Source: Bin80 sp965209015
Lineage (GTDB): Bacteria; Bacteroidota; Rhodothermia; Rhodothermales; Bin80
Reading direction: 5' to 3'
DNA: 64,000 nt
NCBI GenBank assembly: GCA_965209015.1
Contig: OZ242367.1
Coordinates: forward strand, 1,798,001-1,862,000
Shown: positions 8,142-17,654 of the stretch, piece by piece
How positions within the stretch are numbered: the stretch's first letter is position 1
Layout: the number at the start of each line of letters is the position of its first letter
Notes under the pieces: generated by a model
Told to the model about the DNA's origin: nothing
Databases searched by the model: none
The model's input: the letters and a program-made list of their open reading frames with translations, nothing else
Made by a program: the position numbers and the translations under genes

Positions 8142-11100
8142 TTACCATTTCAGATCCATGTGTGCACTAAGTCCATACGAGTGCGGAAGAAGTTCTTTTG
8201 CCTCCATAGTTCGCCCTGTGGAGGCAATGGAGAATTGCAGTCCTTGCTTCACACGCAGATGATATCCGACCCGATAGGCGCGTCCTCTTGGATCCAATGT
8301 CATTCCTACTATGGAACGCCCAATGCTTTTTTTGATCGGTGTCCCATACCCCAGTTCCATCTCTACCCTTTGATCGGTGCTTCTGAGTCCCATTGATTGT
8401 AGCGGTACTTCGCGCCAGAGATCTTCACCATACATATTCCCCCATAAGGGACGAACACGCATAGAAGGTCCGAGTCCGCTTGGCGATCCATACTCTATGG
8501 TCCCCATCAGTCCCCATTCTTGCATCCCCTCGTCCATATGTAGCAACAATGTACGACCTCCGAGTTCCGCATGCAACTGACTCGTTGACCAGCGTATCCC
8601 GCCACCCAGTTCAATTCCTATCCCTGTCTCTGCATCGCCTCCATCTTGCCGAAGCGCAGCTTCTATGTATGGCTGTATGCCCAGTCCCAATCGTAGACTT
8701 CCCTCCGCGCCTACACGTATCCGACGTATCACTAGATCTGATCCATTCTCTACATCCGCCGTAGCCCAGAACGCATCTAACTCATAGCCCAGCCGTCCTG
8801 TGGTGCCACCCGTGAGCGTTCCAGTGAATCCCAGCGCAACCAGCGCAGCAACCAGTGCAGCGTCTACCCCAGATTCCAGTGCCTCTATTTCTGCATCACC
8901 GCGTCCCAGCCCCAACAGCATCCATGCACGCATCTCGGATCCTGTTTGGTAACTTACATATGGATAAATTCCCGTCAATCTTGACGATGCAGTACCAGAC
9001 AAAATCGGTGTCTCATACGTTCCTTGATCCCAACTCTTTGCCGCCAGTAGACCAGCTATCCACCCCTGACTCCATACATAATCCACTCCCGCCAGTATGG
9101 TTGTAACATCTGAACGCAAAGACAGTGCTCCGTCTCTCCCACTTACGCGTCTGAACGCTCCCTGCCCCCATACATTCCACCCCCCCTGTGTAAACTGTGC
9201 ACCACACCCGCTAAATATCTCTCCCAGAGACCGTTGCCCATTCCCATAATGGAGCCAGGTTAGATCGGGGGCTCGGCACTGTGCCATCCCTTCCATCCGC
9301 CGCGACAGCGCTTCTACGACTTGGGAGGCCCAAGTGCGAAGCACTCTGGAAACATACGCATTCTGCACATTCTCTTCGTTCTTCTCTTCAATCACCGCTT
9401 CTGTACGAACCTCTTGCAAGTCTGCATTCACGGCCGAGAGTAAGACAAGAGAAAACGTCTTCACCTTCGATACTGGCTCGTTTGGGAGAAGCTTCACCTC
9501 TACGGTTTTTAACACCTCGCCCGGCACAAATGTGACCTGACCTACCACTGGTTCATAATCTTCTCCCGCTTGGGCGCTCCCATCCTCACTGGCATAGCTG
9601 ACCAGTACTGGGAAAGGGGAGGGCATGGATAAGCTCACGTCAAATACTGCCGCGCTACGGGATACGATTACACTCTGTATCGAGACACCAGGACTCCCAT
9701 CATTGTCCAGAATCGTTCCCGTCCCTATCTCTTGTGCAAGGACAGCATTTCTAGGGTTGGAAAGTGTCACTTGAAAGGTTTCCTCGGATTCTATCTCTGA
9801 ATCTTCCAGTACTTGGATATGAATCTTGCCCTCCGTGCTGCCCCGCTGAAAGATGACGATCCCCCGGGAGGTCGTGTAATCGGCCCCTGCACTTGCAGTC
9901 ACATCCGAGGACGTAAACTGGACAGACACCACCTCAGAACTTGGCTGACTGAGTCGGACGGGGAGCAGGACTGAACCTGCACCCTCAGATACACTCTGAT
10001 CATAGATACTGACCGTGAGCGGATCATCATTGTCTACAATAATTCCCTGTCCCTCAGATTGCGCCAGTTCTCCATTTTGAGCATTGATCAACTGTACCAG
10101 AAAGGTTTCCTCTTCTTCGGAGAGTTCATCATCCAGAATCTCCACCTCGATGTACTGTTTGGTTTGTCCAGAGGTAAAGCGGAGGGGGCTTAGAGTCTGT
10201 AAGTTATAGTCCATGGAAGCTTCGGCAGACTCGTCGTTGACGACAAACTCAACGCTGGTTGTGCGGCCGAGTGGCGAATGAGATAAGGTAACTTCAAAGC
10301 GGGCCTGTCCAGCATCCTCCTGTACGGTAAGCGTGGGTATGATGCTCACCTGGGGCGGTTCATCATCATCGATAATCGTACCGATCGCCACATTATTTGA
10401 TAATACAGCAAGCTCGGGGTTGAATAACTCTAAGATAAAGTTCTCATCTCCCTCTACATCATCATCATCAACAAGGGCTACCGTCACCTCTTGCTTGGTT
10501 GATCTAGGTTGAAATACGAGCGTTCCGCTCTGTGGGATATAGTCCGAAGGGGCCATCGCCGTTCCATTAATAGTCTCATACTCAACTCGTATGGTCTGCT
10601 CTGGGTTGGGCGCATCCAATATCACCGTAAATATCAATTGCATTGAACCCTCAACTGCTTCAATGTTATCAACCTGCAGCCGGTATTCATCATTATCCTC
10701 AATCGTCACGATCGCTTCGTCCGGATCTATCTCCGCATTCGTTGCCTCGGACAATCGAACAAAAAACATCTCCGGTGGCTCTGTTATTTGATCATCAATG
10801 ATCTCCACATCAATGAATTCCATTGTACTTCCAGGAGAAATCTGTAAGAAACCTTGAGTTGGTGTATAATCTTTATTCTCTTCGGCGGTCTGATCAACCG
10901 TTTGGTATCGGACACTCAATTCGGTCGGTGCTGCCGGAGTCACCTCAACAGGTACCCTGACCATCCCCGCATCTTCACGAACCAGAGGACTCTGGATCTT
11001 CAGCGTAACGGGGTTATCGTCATCAAGAATCGTCAGTGTCACATCTGAGGGTCCCAGAAGTCCAAGTATATTCGTCGCCTTGCCGCTCACCGTTACCGTC

Positions 11101-12311
11101 TTATCCCCAGAGTATATATCATTGTTATTTGCCGTGATCTCAACATCTCCCATGCTGGTCATTGCTCCGGGGGGAATTCTGAGCGTAATGTTAGAACTTA
11201 TATCATAATCACCGGTCGTAGCGGGAAAGTTCGGTACGGTTGATAGCGTTATCGTCGCCGCGGATCTCAACGGGCGGCTCAGACGCGCAGTGACTATTGA
11301 GCGCCCGTCGGATTCTAGAATGGCTGGTGGGGATAATACCAGCATCACTTCTGAAAGCGCTTCTGGACAGCGGCGAAGCTCACCATTAAAAAAAATGATG
11401 ATCGTTCCTGCATCCCACAGATCAAGGATCCTTTGAGGCAGGCAATTTATGGGATTATCTTGAAGATAAACTTCTAGCACTGGTTGAATACTATCAAAGA
11501 TATTCTCTGGCAAGGTATAGAGAGAATTCTCATATAAGGAAAGTAGTTCCAAACTGGATAGTCCATCAAGAAGCCCCGCAGGCAAGTTAGTAAGGGAATT
11601 CTCATGTAAAAACAAGAATCTAAGGCCTGACAGACCATCAAAGAGCTCTTCGGGAAGGCTGGTCAGAGTATTACCCCATAAGCGTAGTCTCCACAAACTT
11701 GAGAGTCCGTCAAAGAGGTCCTCAGGCAGAGAAGTGAGAGAATTTTCTTCTAAGACCAGCGTTCCTAAGTTGCGGAGTCCGTCAAAGAGATCTTCGGGCA
11801 GTGTGGTAAAGGGATTATGACCTATGTCCAGCAGTTCCAATTCGAAGAGTCCATCAAAAAGATTCTCTGGCAGGGAGGTGAGATTGCAACTGTCTAAGCG
11901 GAGTTCTTCCAATCTAGAGAGTCCGTCAAAGAGACTCTCAGGTAAGGTGGTGAAACGATTTCTACCTAAGTCCAGCTTTTTCAATCTAGAGAGTCCGTCA
12001 AAAAGATCCTCTGGCAGGAAAGTCAACTGGTTAGAATATAAGTGTAACTCTTCCAATCGGTGGAGATTGTCAAAATCAAATTCCTTCAGCGATACGATCC
12101 CCATCGCAGCTAATTCTAAGGTCACGACCCTTGACAACTGGACTGCGGTAACGGTTGCACAATTATTATGCGCAATACTTCTGAGAATCTCATCTCTTAC
12201 TTGCTCAGTTCGATCGCAAATGTTTACCGTTTGTGCTGAGATATTCTGCGCAAGGAACAACAGAAAAACGACCACTGCCATACTCAGACATGAAGAAGAG
12301 AATCTTTGCAT
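8142..12311 (-). CDS. surface protein: LRR domain, Calx-beta repeats and autotransporter-like beta-barrel
   Basis: A 1389-aa predicted outer-membrane protein. Residues 1-27 form a signal peptide ending in SAQ. Residues 83-274 are eight perfect 24-residue leucine-rich repeats (LxxLxxLxLxxNxLxxLPxxLFDG), with a ninth capping unit to about 300. Residues about 315-983 hold six Calx-beta-like modules, recognisable by the repeated ILDDD/IEDND acidic ends. Residues about 984-1389 are rich in alternating polar/apolar strands and end in an aromatic residue (DLKW), as expected for a BAM-inserted barrel. The likely role is adhesion or binding at the cell surface, with the barrel as anchor. The 24-residue LRR type is common in animal extracellular proteins. 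A decayed copy of its 3' end lies at 14399-14600. Confidence 0.85.
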   Translation of the reverse strand: MQRFSSSCLSMAVVVFLLFLAQNISAQTVNICDRTEQVRDEILRSIAHNNCATVTAVQLSRVVTLELAAMGIVSLKEFDFDNLHRLEELHLYSNQLTFLPEDLFDGLSRLKKLDLGRNRFTTLPESLFDGLSRLEELRLDSCNLTSLPENLFDGLFELELLDIGHNPFTTLPEDLFDGLRNLGTLVLEENSLTSLPEDLFDGLSSLWRLRLWGNTLTSLPEELFDGLSGLRFLFLHENSLTNLPAGLLDGLSSLELLSLYENSLYTLPENIFDSIQPVLEVYLQDNPINCLPQRILDLWDAGTIIIFFNGELRRCPEALSEVMLVLSPPAILESDGRSIVTARLSRPLRSAATITLSTVPNFPATTGDYDISSNITLRIPPGAMTSMGDVEITANNNDIYSGDKTVTVSGKATNILGLLGPSDVTLTILDDDNPVTLKIQSPLVREDAGMVRVPVEVTPAAPTELSVRYQTVDQTAEENKDYTPTQGFLQISPGSTMEFIDVEIIDDQITEPPEMFFVRLSEATNAEIDPDEAIVTIEDNDEYRLQVDNIEAVEGSMQLIFTVILDAPNPEQTIRVEYETINGTAMAPSDYIPQSGTLVFQPRSTKQEVTVALVDDDDVEGDENFILELFNPELAVLSNNVAIGTIIDDDEPPQVSIIPTLTVQEDAGQARFEVTLSHSPLGRTTSVEFVVNDESAEASMDYNLQTLSPLRFTSGQTKQYIEVEILDDELSEEEETFLVQLINAQNGELAQSEGQGIIVDNDDPLTVSIYDQSVSEGAGSVLLPVRLSQPSSEVVSVQFTSSDVTASAGADYTTSRGIVIFQRGSTEGKIHIQVLEDSEIESEETFQVTLSNPRNAVLAQEIGTGTILDNDGSPGVSIQSVIVSRSAAVFDVSLSMPSPFPVLVSYASEDGSAQAGEDYEPVVGQVTFVPGEVLKTVEVKLLPNEPVSKVKTFSLVLLSAVNADLQEVRTEAVIEEKNEENVQNAYVSRVLRTWASQVVEALSRRMEGMAQCRAPDLTWLHYGNGQRSLGEIFSGCGAQFTQGGWNVWGQGAFRRVSGRDGALSLRSDVTTILAGVDYVWSQGWIAGLLAAKSWDQGTYETPILSGTASSRLTGIYPYVSYQTGSEMRAWMLLGLGRGDAEIEALESGVDAALVAALVALGFTGTLTGGTTGRLGYELDAFWATADVENGSDLVIRRIRVGAEGSLRLGLGIQPYIEAALRQDGGDAETGIGIELGGGIRWSTSQLHAELGGRTLLLHMDEGMQEWGLMGTIEYGSPSGLGPSMRVRPLWGNMYGEDLWREVPLQSMGLRSTDQRVEMELGYGTPIKKSIGRSIVGMTLDPRGRAYRVGYHLRVKQGLQFSIASTGRTMEAKELLPHSYGLSAHMDLKW
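11490..12065 (-). repeat. eight tandem 72-bp LRR-coding repeats
   Basis: Eight in-frame 72-bp units encode 24-residue LRRs with a shared LFDG end. Unit length is exact throughout, so expansion or contraction by whole repeats would keep the frame. Confidence 0.85.
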
Positions 12312-12898
12312 GGCTTTGATAGGCCTTGAAGGATGTGGTATACTGTCAAATAGAACGCTACAACACTAACGTGAACTCTATCAGGTACATAGGGTAATGA
12401 TTCTAACCTCAAATGGTTTAGATTACTCAACGCGGAAGACTAACTTTGGTTTGATTCTGAATGTGCGTATCTCGGTATATTTTGTTAAACATCCAGACGA
12501 ATGATCTAGCCCAGATCATCATCTGATGTTATGGTGCCACTGATGATCTAAGATCCTGAGGCGTTTCCTCCATGATTCGTGCTATGGTGACAACTCTGGA
12601 TTACCGAGAACTATCATTGCCATGGAAATAAGGGTAGGGGGAAGGGAGAGAATTATTGTGTTGGAGTCCATACTGATTAACCTGAGAATTCCTTGTATGG
12701 ATGGTACCAGTCTATGATCAAAAGAACACAAAAGTTGGATCTTATTTAATATGAAATCAACCTTGATAGACAATGAGCAATTGCTACCTCCTTGACAGAT
12801 TTAGGATTGAGAGAGGTTCCAACTCTGTTGTCGTGAAATGGCTCGTTATAGCCATTTTCTAGGTAGGGGAGTTCATTGCTTGTGTCGGTAGATTTTCG
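12312..12898. other. intergenic, no gene seen
   Basis: This stretch lies upstream of the LRR gene and downstream of the 406-aa gene, both on the minus strand. One 63-codon frame (12582-12773, minus) has no recognisable protein features. Two copies of a G-rich motif GGTAGGGG occur at about 12633 and 12862 on the plus strand. No terminator or operator is convincing. Confidence 0.4.
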
Positions 12899-14119
12899 CT
12901 ACCTCATAGAAATTGCCAATTCGGGCCGGGTCTTTTTGTAAGCCCCTGAAATCCGGTTAACTGTACCAATCACATAAATGGTACCTCCAATCGTTACAAA
13001 TACTGGTGCCATACTCGAAAGTACTGGTCCCGCCCCACATGCAATTGCTACGGAAATGACCACCCCACTCACTGAGGATAGGGCCCCTTTTTTACCCATA
13101 TTTTTTGCCATATCCAGAGCAGCTTCTTTTGCTGTTCGTTCGCCGGCGTAAACATAAATCATATTTTCTCCTAAACTTACGATTCCCTCAAGGGCTATAC
13201 CGAAGCATCCAGCTAATGCAGCGATCTCAATGGCTTCGGCAGCTACACTTCCAGCTGCATCTACAAGATTAGCTATGTTGGCGTCGGCCAGTTCTGATCC
13301 TGTCATGTCTGAACTACCCCGTACTTGATTCTTCTCCGCAGCTTCCCAGACAATATTACTATCCCTCATAGCCAATGATGGATCGTTATGTACCGACTTA
13401 ATATGACTGGCATGCTTACCTTCCCAAAAATCCACCACGGCCTCTTCCCCAAAATTTTTGACTACATCAGGAATAGAAGACTCATAAAAGCTCTCTGCTG
13501 CGGATACGGAACGGAAACCCTTTTCACCCCCAAGGCCAGCGAGGACCATTTTTGCTTTCAGTGTCTGAGGTAATTCTGCAAAGCTGGGCGAAGCGGCTAA
13601 GATTTTGGCATAAGCCCCAACGGTAGCACTCCCCATGGCGATGGCTGCATTTTTTAGTACATCTCTGGAGCGTCTATCTGGGTCTATCAACTCGGCAGAT
13701 TTCCCGAGCTTTTGGTTTGTGAGATTGATTATGTTGGTGGCAGTATCCGTGTATTTTTTTGAAGCATCTATTACTTCTTGACGGAATTTTTTCAAATTCG
13801 GTTCCGTAAGTACCTCAATTTTGTGGAACGTCTCCCTACTGACATCGAATACCTTGTCCGCAGTTCTTTTGCTAACCTTTTTGACATGGTCACCGATTAT
13901 CACCATCTTTTCGGTAGCTAACTGAGTTCCGGGCTTAATTTGTTGACCGGTGTCTACCACTGTATTTGCCGATTCTTTTGCTACCTGTTTGATTTGGCCA
14001 GCGGTATCCACAATCTTGTTTTTAGTTACTTGTACTATGCGTTTGACTTGATTACCCGCATCCACTGCCGTGCTCGCGATAGCCTTTACATTGTGCTTAA
14101 TCTGGTTTCCCATATTCAT
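12899..14119 (-). CDS. uncharacterised protein: 18-residue repeats, HNH-like motif, hydrophobic C-terminus
   Basis: A 406-aa protein I do not recognise. Residues 7-96 are five consecutive 18-residue units of the form (I/V)K...(V)VDTGNQ; 18 residues equal five alpha-helical turns, so each unit should keep the same helix face. Residues about 229-275 carry regularly spaced H236, H239, H244, N245, N255, N264, R267 and G268, in the order of a His-Me finger (HNH) nuclease (HI, then N, then WE, then N..RG). Residues about 290-325 and 347-388 are glycine-rich and hydrophobic, likely membrane-interacting. There is no signal peptide. It sits between two surface-protein loci in an accessory region. A toxin or effector role is possible but is only inference. 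Confidence 0.75.
   Translation of the reverse strand: MNMGNQIKHNVKAIASTAVDAGNQVKRIVQVTKNKIVDTAGQIKQVAKESANTVVDTGQQIKPGTQLATEKMVIIGDHVKKVSKRTADKVFDVSRETFHKIEVLTEPNLKKFRQEVIDASKKYTDTATNIINLTNQKLGKSAELIDPDRRSRDVLKNAAIAMGSATVGAYAKILAASPSFAELPQTLKAKMVLAGLGGEKGFRSVSAAESFYESSIPDVVKNFGEEAVVDFWEGKHASHIKSVHNDPSLAMRDSNIVWEAAEKNQVRGSSDMTGSELADANIANLVDAAGSVAAEAIEIAALAGCFGIALEGIVSLGENMIYVYAGERTAKEAALDMAKNMGKKGALSSVSGVVISVAIACGAGPVLSSMAPVFVTIGGTIYVIGTVNRISGAYKKTRPELAISMR
13832..14101 (-). repeat. five tandem 54-bp units coding 18-residue helical repeats
   Basis: Five adjacent in-frame 54-bp units encode residues 7-96 of the 406-aa protein. Conserved positions are I/V-K at the start and a VVD(T/A)G-type end. 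The units have diverged at DNA level, so the array is old. Confidence 0.7.
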
Positions 14120-14398
14120 AGCCTATTTACAACTATCTATAGTATTGAGTTTTTTTCCTTAGACCTGCTACGAAAGACACTTTTACGAACAAAGTAAATG
14201 CAAGCTTGCCTCGTAAATGTAAACAGAGATAGATAATTTCATTTTGACACACATCCATCACTGATATTCATGTTATTTGGGTTAATGATTCCAATTTCAA
14301 TTGATTTACAGCACCCAAGCGCAAGTAAATGAACTTATGGATTTATTTTGAATATTTCAAATTGAGTTGAGTTTCTGATAGACATCTGAACTGATGAT
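14120..14398. other. intergenic, no gene seen
   Basis: This AT-rich stretch lies upstream of the 406-aa minus-strand gene and should contain its promoter. I see no further coding signal, tRNA or clear hairpin. Confidence 0.4.
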
Positions 14399-14600
14399 CC
14401 CACTTCATGTCCGTGCATGCGCTGAATCCGTGCGAGGATAGAGTCTTGTTTGCCACCATGGTCTGCGCAGTGGTGGCCACCGAGAATTGCATTCCTTACT
14501 TCATGCGCAGGTTGTTTTCAACCTGATAGGCAAGCCTTCTGGGATCGAACAGATCATCCGATGGCTACCTTGATCGGTGTCCCATACCCCAGTTCTCCCT
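14399..14600 (-). pseudogene. decayed copy of the C-terminal end of the LRR/Calx-beta/barrel protein
   Basis: Read on the minus strand, this stretch encodes ELGYGTPIK, then in a shifted frame DPRRLAYQVE and FSVATTAQTM, matching ELGYGTPIK, DPRGRAYRVG and FSIASTGRTM of the 1389-aa protein. The two loci share 26 identical bases (14570-14595 and 8332-8357). Stop codons and at least one frameshift break the copy, and the source stop codon after KW is lost. Weaker similarity may continue to about 14700 (a QFTQ-like segment). No intact gene for it remains here, so it is a gene relic from duplication or recombination. Confidence 0.8.
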
Positions 14601-14871
14601 CAAATCGTGGGAGATATTTTGGGATGGATGATGACGCTGCATGCATCCACCGAAACGCTATCCAACTTTGCTACTTATTAAATATCTGGGTAAATTGATC
14701 CCAGCATTACTTTGAGGTTTTAACAACTGACTAAAGACAAGTATCTTGCTGGTAATCTCTTGAGGAGTACCTGTTCAATGAGACGTCTGCATCTTGAGTG
14801 TTAACCTCTTATGATGTAAACGAATGAGATAGATTGACCAAGTATTAAACGATATCTTTCAGTGAATTTTG

Positions 14872-16011
14872 ATGGCAAACCTAACCTTCGAAAATGTTCG
14901 AAAAGTGTATCGTTCCAACCATTGTGCTGTTGACGGAGTAAGCTTTTCTGTTAATGATGGAGAGTTGTTGGTACTTGTTGGACCATCCGGGAGTGGCAAG
15001 AGCACTACTCTTCGAATGGTTGCAGGTTTGGAATCGGTCACGAGTGGATCAATTCGTATAGACAGTAAGATTGTCAATAATATTCCATCTAAGGATAGAG
15101 ATGTAGCAATGGTATTTCAAAACTATGCTCTGTACCCACATATGACCGTGTTCAACAATATGGCCTTGGGACTCAAGCTCAGAAAGTATTCAAATGCTGA
15201 TATCAAACACAGGGTAGGTCAGGCTGCCGAAATATTAGGAATCACGGACATTCTTGACCGGAAACCTAAACAACTCTCTGGTGGACAGCAGCAGCGAGTA
15301 GCCGTCGGCCGTGCAATCGTCCGTAAACCAAAAGTTTTTCTATTTGACGAACCCTTTTCGAATTTAGACGCGAAGATGCGCGTCCAGATGCGTACCGAAT
15401 TAGCTCGCTTGCACCGGGAGTTAAATGCCACAATGGTCTATGTAACTCATGACCAAACAGAAGCAATGACATTAGGAGATCGAATCGTTGTGATGAATGA
15501 GGGAATTATTCAACAAATTGATGAGCCCGTTACACTCTATAAACAGCCTGAAAACTTATTTGTAGCCGGTTTTATTGGTAGCCCCGCAATGAATTTTATT
15601 CATGGATTTTTTGAGGTAGTGGATGGAACATGGCAGTTCATTTCGGAAAAACAAGATCTTCACCTAAGAATTTCTATGAAGCCAACTATCAGTCAACCAA
15701 ATCATCAAGTAGTCCTTGGCTTTCGCCCGGAGGACATTAAGCCAGTTTCAAATTCTCAAAATAACTATGATAAAGGCATCCTTGATGCGGAGGTTGTATT
15801 TATAGAGTACCTCGGAGCGGAGTCATATGTGCATGCCAAAATCCCTTCTACTATATTCATGGTACGCATAGCTGGTACCTCAAATTTCAGAATTGGACAG
15901 AGATTACAGTTTGAATTGGATCTCTGTCAGACTCATATTTTTGATGCAAACACAGACATGCTTATTGCCCGTGGAAGCAATGAGAGTAGTGGGAAATTAG
16001 ATGCGGGGTAG
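14872..16011 (+). CDS. sugar-type (MsmK/UgpC-like) ABC transporter ATP-binding protein
   Basis: A 379-aa ATPase. Walker A GPSGSGKST lies near residue 37, the Q-loop in VFQNYALYPH, the signature LSGGQQQR, Walker B in VFLFDEPFSNLD, and the H-loop histidine in VTHDQTEAM. The C-terminal third is a TOBE/OB-fold region. This is the CUT1/MsmK-UgpC family that energises import of oligosaccharides or glycerol phosphate. No permease or binding-protein gene is nearby, so it may serve several transporters, as MsmX does in Bacillus. I prefer the ATG at 14872 over the TTG at 14869. It lies between a pseudogene and a recombinase gene, so its context has been disturbed. Confidence 0.9.
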   Translation: MANLTFENVRKVYRSNHCAVDGVSFSVNDGELLVLVGPSGSGKSTTLRMVAGLESVTSGSIRIDSKIVNNIPSKDRDVAMVFQNYALYPHMTVFNNMALGLKLRKYSNADIKHRVGQAAEILGITDILDRKPKQLSGGQQQRVAVGRAIVRKPKVFLFDEPFSNLDAKMRVQMRTELARLHRELNATMVYVTHDQTEAMTLGDRIVVMNEGIIQQIDEPVTLYKQPENLFVAGFIGSPAMNFIHGFFEVVDGTWQFISEKQDLHLRISMKPTISQPNHQVVLGFRPEDIKPVSNSQNNYDKGILDAEVVFIEYLGAESYVHAKIPSTIFMVRIAGTSNFRIGQRLQFELDLCQTHIFDANTDMLIARGSNESSGKLDAG

Positions 16012-16055
16012 GGGAGTCCAGTTAGCCTGATTCCTGAGGCGCATGTTGCTCCTGA

Positions 16056-16934
16056 TCAGATATCTATATATTTGGAGGACGACTCACTTGGCCGAGCATG
16101 AGCATATTTACTGGTAGTTGTGAGGGACTGATGGCCAAGAGATTCCTTTACCAAGTGAACAGGGGCCCCATTGTCAAGGGCATGAGATGCATGGGCATGG
16201 CGAAGCCAGTGTGGGGAAACATTTTGACTGAATCCAGCACTCTTCGCCGCGTTTCGAACAATCCGCCAAATCTGTTGTCTGGACAGTCGTCCGCCTTTGC
16301 GAGAACGGAAAACAGGCTGATTTGGTTCGATGGCCTCTGTCTCTGATTTGAGTTCTATTAATTCTTTCCAGACTGAGCTAGGGACGATTAACGTCCTCGT
16401 TTTGTTACCTTTACCCAAAAGTGTAATCTGGCCTTGCTGATTATTATTGCGAGGGATCACAGCACCCCAGTAAAGGTGAGCCAATTCTGATACACGTGCA
16501 CCGGATGCATAAAAGAGTTTTAGCAAGACACGATTACGCAGTGTGCTTGCTTGGCCGAGAATTTGTTGGATATCTGTTTCTGTTAAAATCCGCTCACTCA
16601 ACTTTTCAGGGACATTTGGCAAAGTAACAGCAGCTCCCACATTGAAGAGTAAGTATCCAATTCTATGAGCAAAACTGAATAGGCTCTTAACTGCTGCTAG
16701 TTTACGGGCTTGAGTTGCAGGTAAAGCTCCTTTCTGTTTCAGGCTATCAATCCAATCCCAGAAATGTTGCAGTTTGACTTCGCTTAAAGGCTTATCTACA
16801 AAGTCAACAAATTGCTCTATATCCAACTCATACGCTTCCTGAGAGTGCGGACTTTTCCCTTGAAGCCACAGGTTGATGAGATGCATATCATCATTTGCTT
16901 GGCTAGATCGTTGGGATTTAACTGGTATGAGCAT
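16056..16934 (-). CDS. tyrosine recombinase (XerC/XerD-like)
   Basis: A 292-aa tyrosine recombinase. The N-terminal SAM-like core-binding domain covers about residues 17-100. The catalytic domain has Arg in GARVSELAHL, a lysine in the LLGKGNKTR beta-hairpin, HWLRH (His-x-x-Arg), GHQS, and the nucleophile tyrosine in SKYAHARP. All five catalytic positions are present. Length and layout match XerC/XerD, which resolve chromosome dimers at dif. It could also be the integrase of a small mobile element, as its neighbours are a lone ATPase and gene relics. I found no dif-like site or flanking attachment repeats. It converges with the ABC ATPase gene, 44 bp apart. Confidence 0.88.
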   Translation of the reverse strand: MLIPVKSQRSSQANDDMHLINLWLQGKSPHSQEAYELDIEQFVDFVDKPLSEVKLQHFWDWIDSLKQKGALPATQARKLAAVKSLFSFAHRIGYLLFNVGAAVTLPNVPEKLSERILTETDIQQILGQASTLRNRVLLKLFYASGARVSELAHLYWGAVIPRNNNQQGQITLLGKGNKTRTLIVPSSVWKELIELKSETEAIEPNQPVFRSRKGGRLSRQQIWRIVRNAAKSAGFSQNVSPHWLRHAHASHALDNGAPVHLVKESLGHQSLTTTSKYAHARPSESSSKYIDI

Positions 16935-17654
16935 AAGAAACGTCTTGCTTACGGGGAATTCTGCTGAGAGGAATAATCCGATTAGAAAATTGAAGGTTCC
17001 TCATCAAACGAACCTGTAGTATTCATAAGTCCCTCTAAAAGTTCACCATTATCCAACTTGAATCTGGCTTAGGAAATAACCCTCTCATGAATTTCTTGAT
17101 CCGAGAGCATAGAAGTGTATCTACTTTTTGTCATTAGCAACCCCAACAGGTTCAAAGCTGTGAGTATGTTGTTACCCACGAGAGAATGAATTGAATTATT
17201 CCCAGACGAGTGCATGAGCTCGTTCATATGTGTTATAGGATGGCCTTAGTAAAGCCTTCCAGAGCTGATAAGAGTGTATTCAAATTGTGCTCGTAGGTGG
17301 GCATCCAAGGACATGTAGTTTCAATGAGTAATATACACCTTGATGGAAACAGACACGCATGATTCCCCACGTTACAACCACTCATTAAATCCATCATGCG
17401 GATATGGGGATTCCTATTATGTTTATCTGATCTATCTGCATTTCTGAAAAGATATCCCGAAAAGAAGGATCAGATATAACAGCATATGACAAAGAAGGGT
17501 AGGGTAGGGGAGAAGTCTCAGTAATCAACACATCAACTGGAGGAGATCATCATATGAACTAAGGTGGATATGTCTGAATCAATACAGAAATGAATCATCT
17601 ATACATTTTTCTGGCGAAGGGTTGAGTGATATAAATTAGGGGAACTCGCGGACA
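16935..17654. other. 720-bp region without a gene
   Basis: I see no coding frame, RNA gene or intact mobile element. It holds a doubled G-rich motif (GGGTAGGGTAGGGG, about 17497-17510). Flanked by a recombinase gene and a truncated nuclease-like gene, it may be residual sequence from past insertion or deletion, but no direct repeats support that. Confidence 0.4.

Noticed and set aside
12582..12773. 63-codon minus-strand frame
   Set aside because: Short, no features, in an intergenic stretch.
14280..14330. Resemblance to 12395-12445 (GGGTAATGATT-like start)
   Set aside because: Loose similarity, and the two sites are not in equivalent positions relative to the genes.
16056..16934. Integrase of an identifiable genomic island with att sites
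   Set aside because: No tRNA target and no flanking direct repeats could be found, so only the recombinase itself is claimed.
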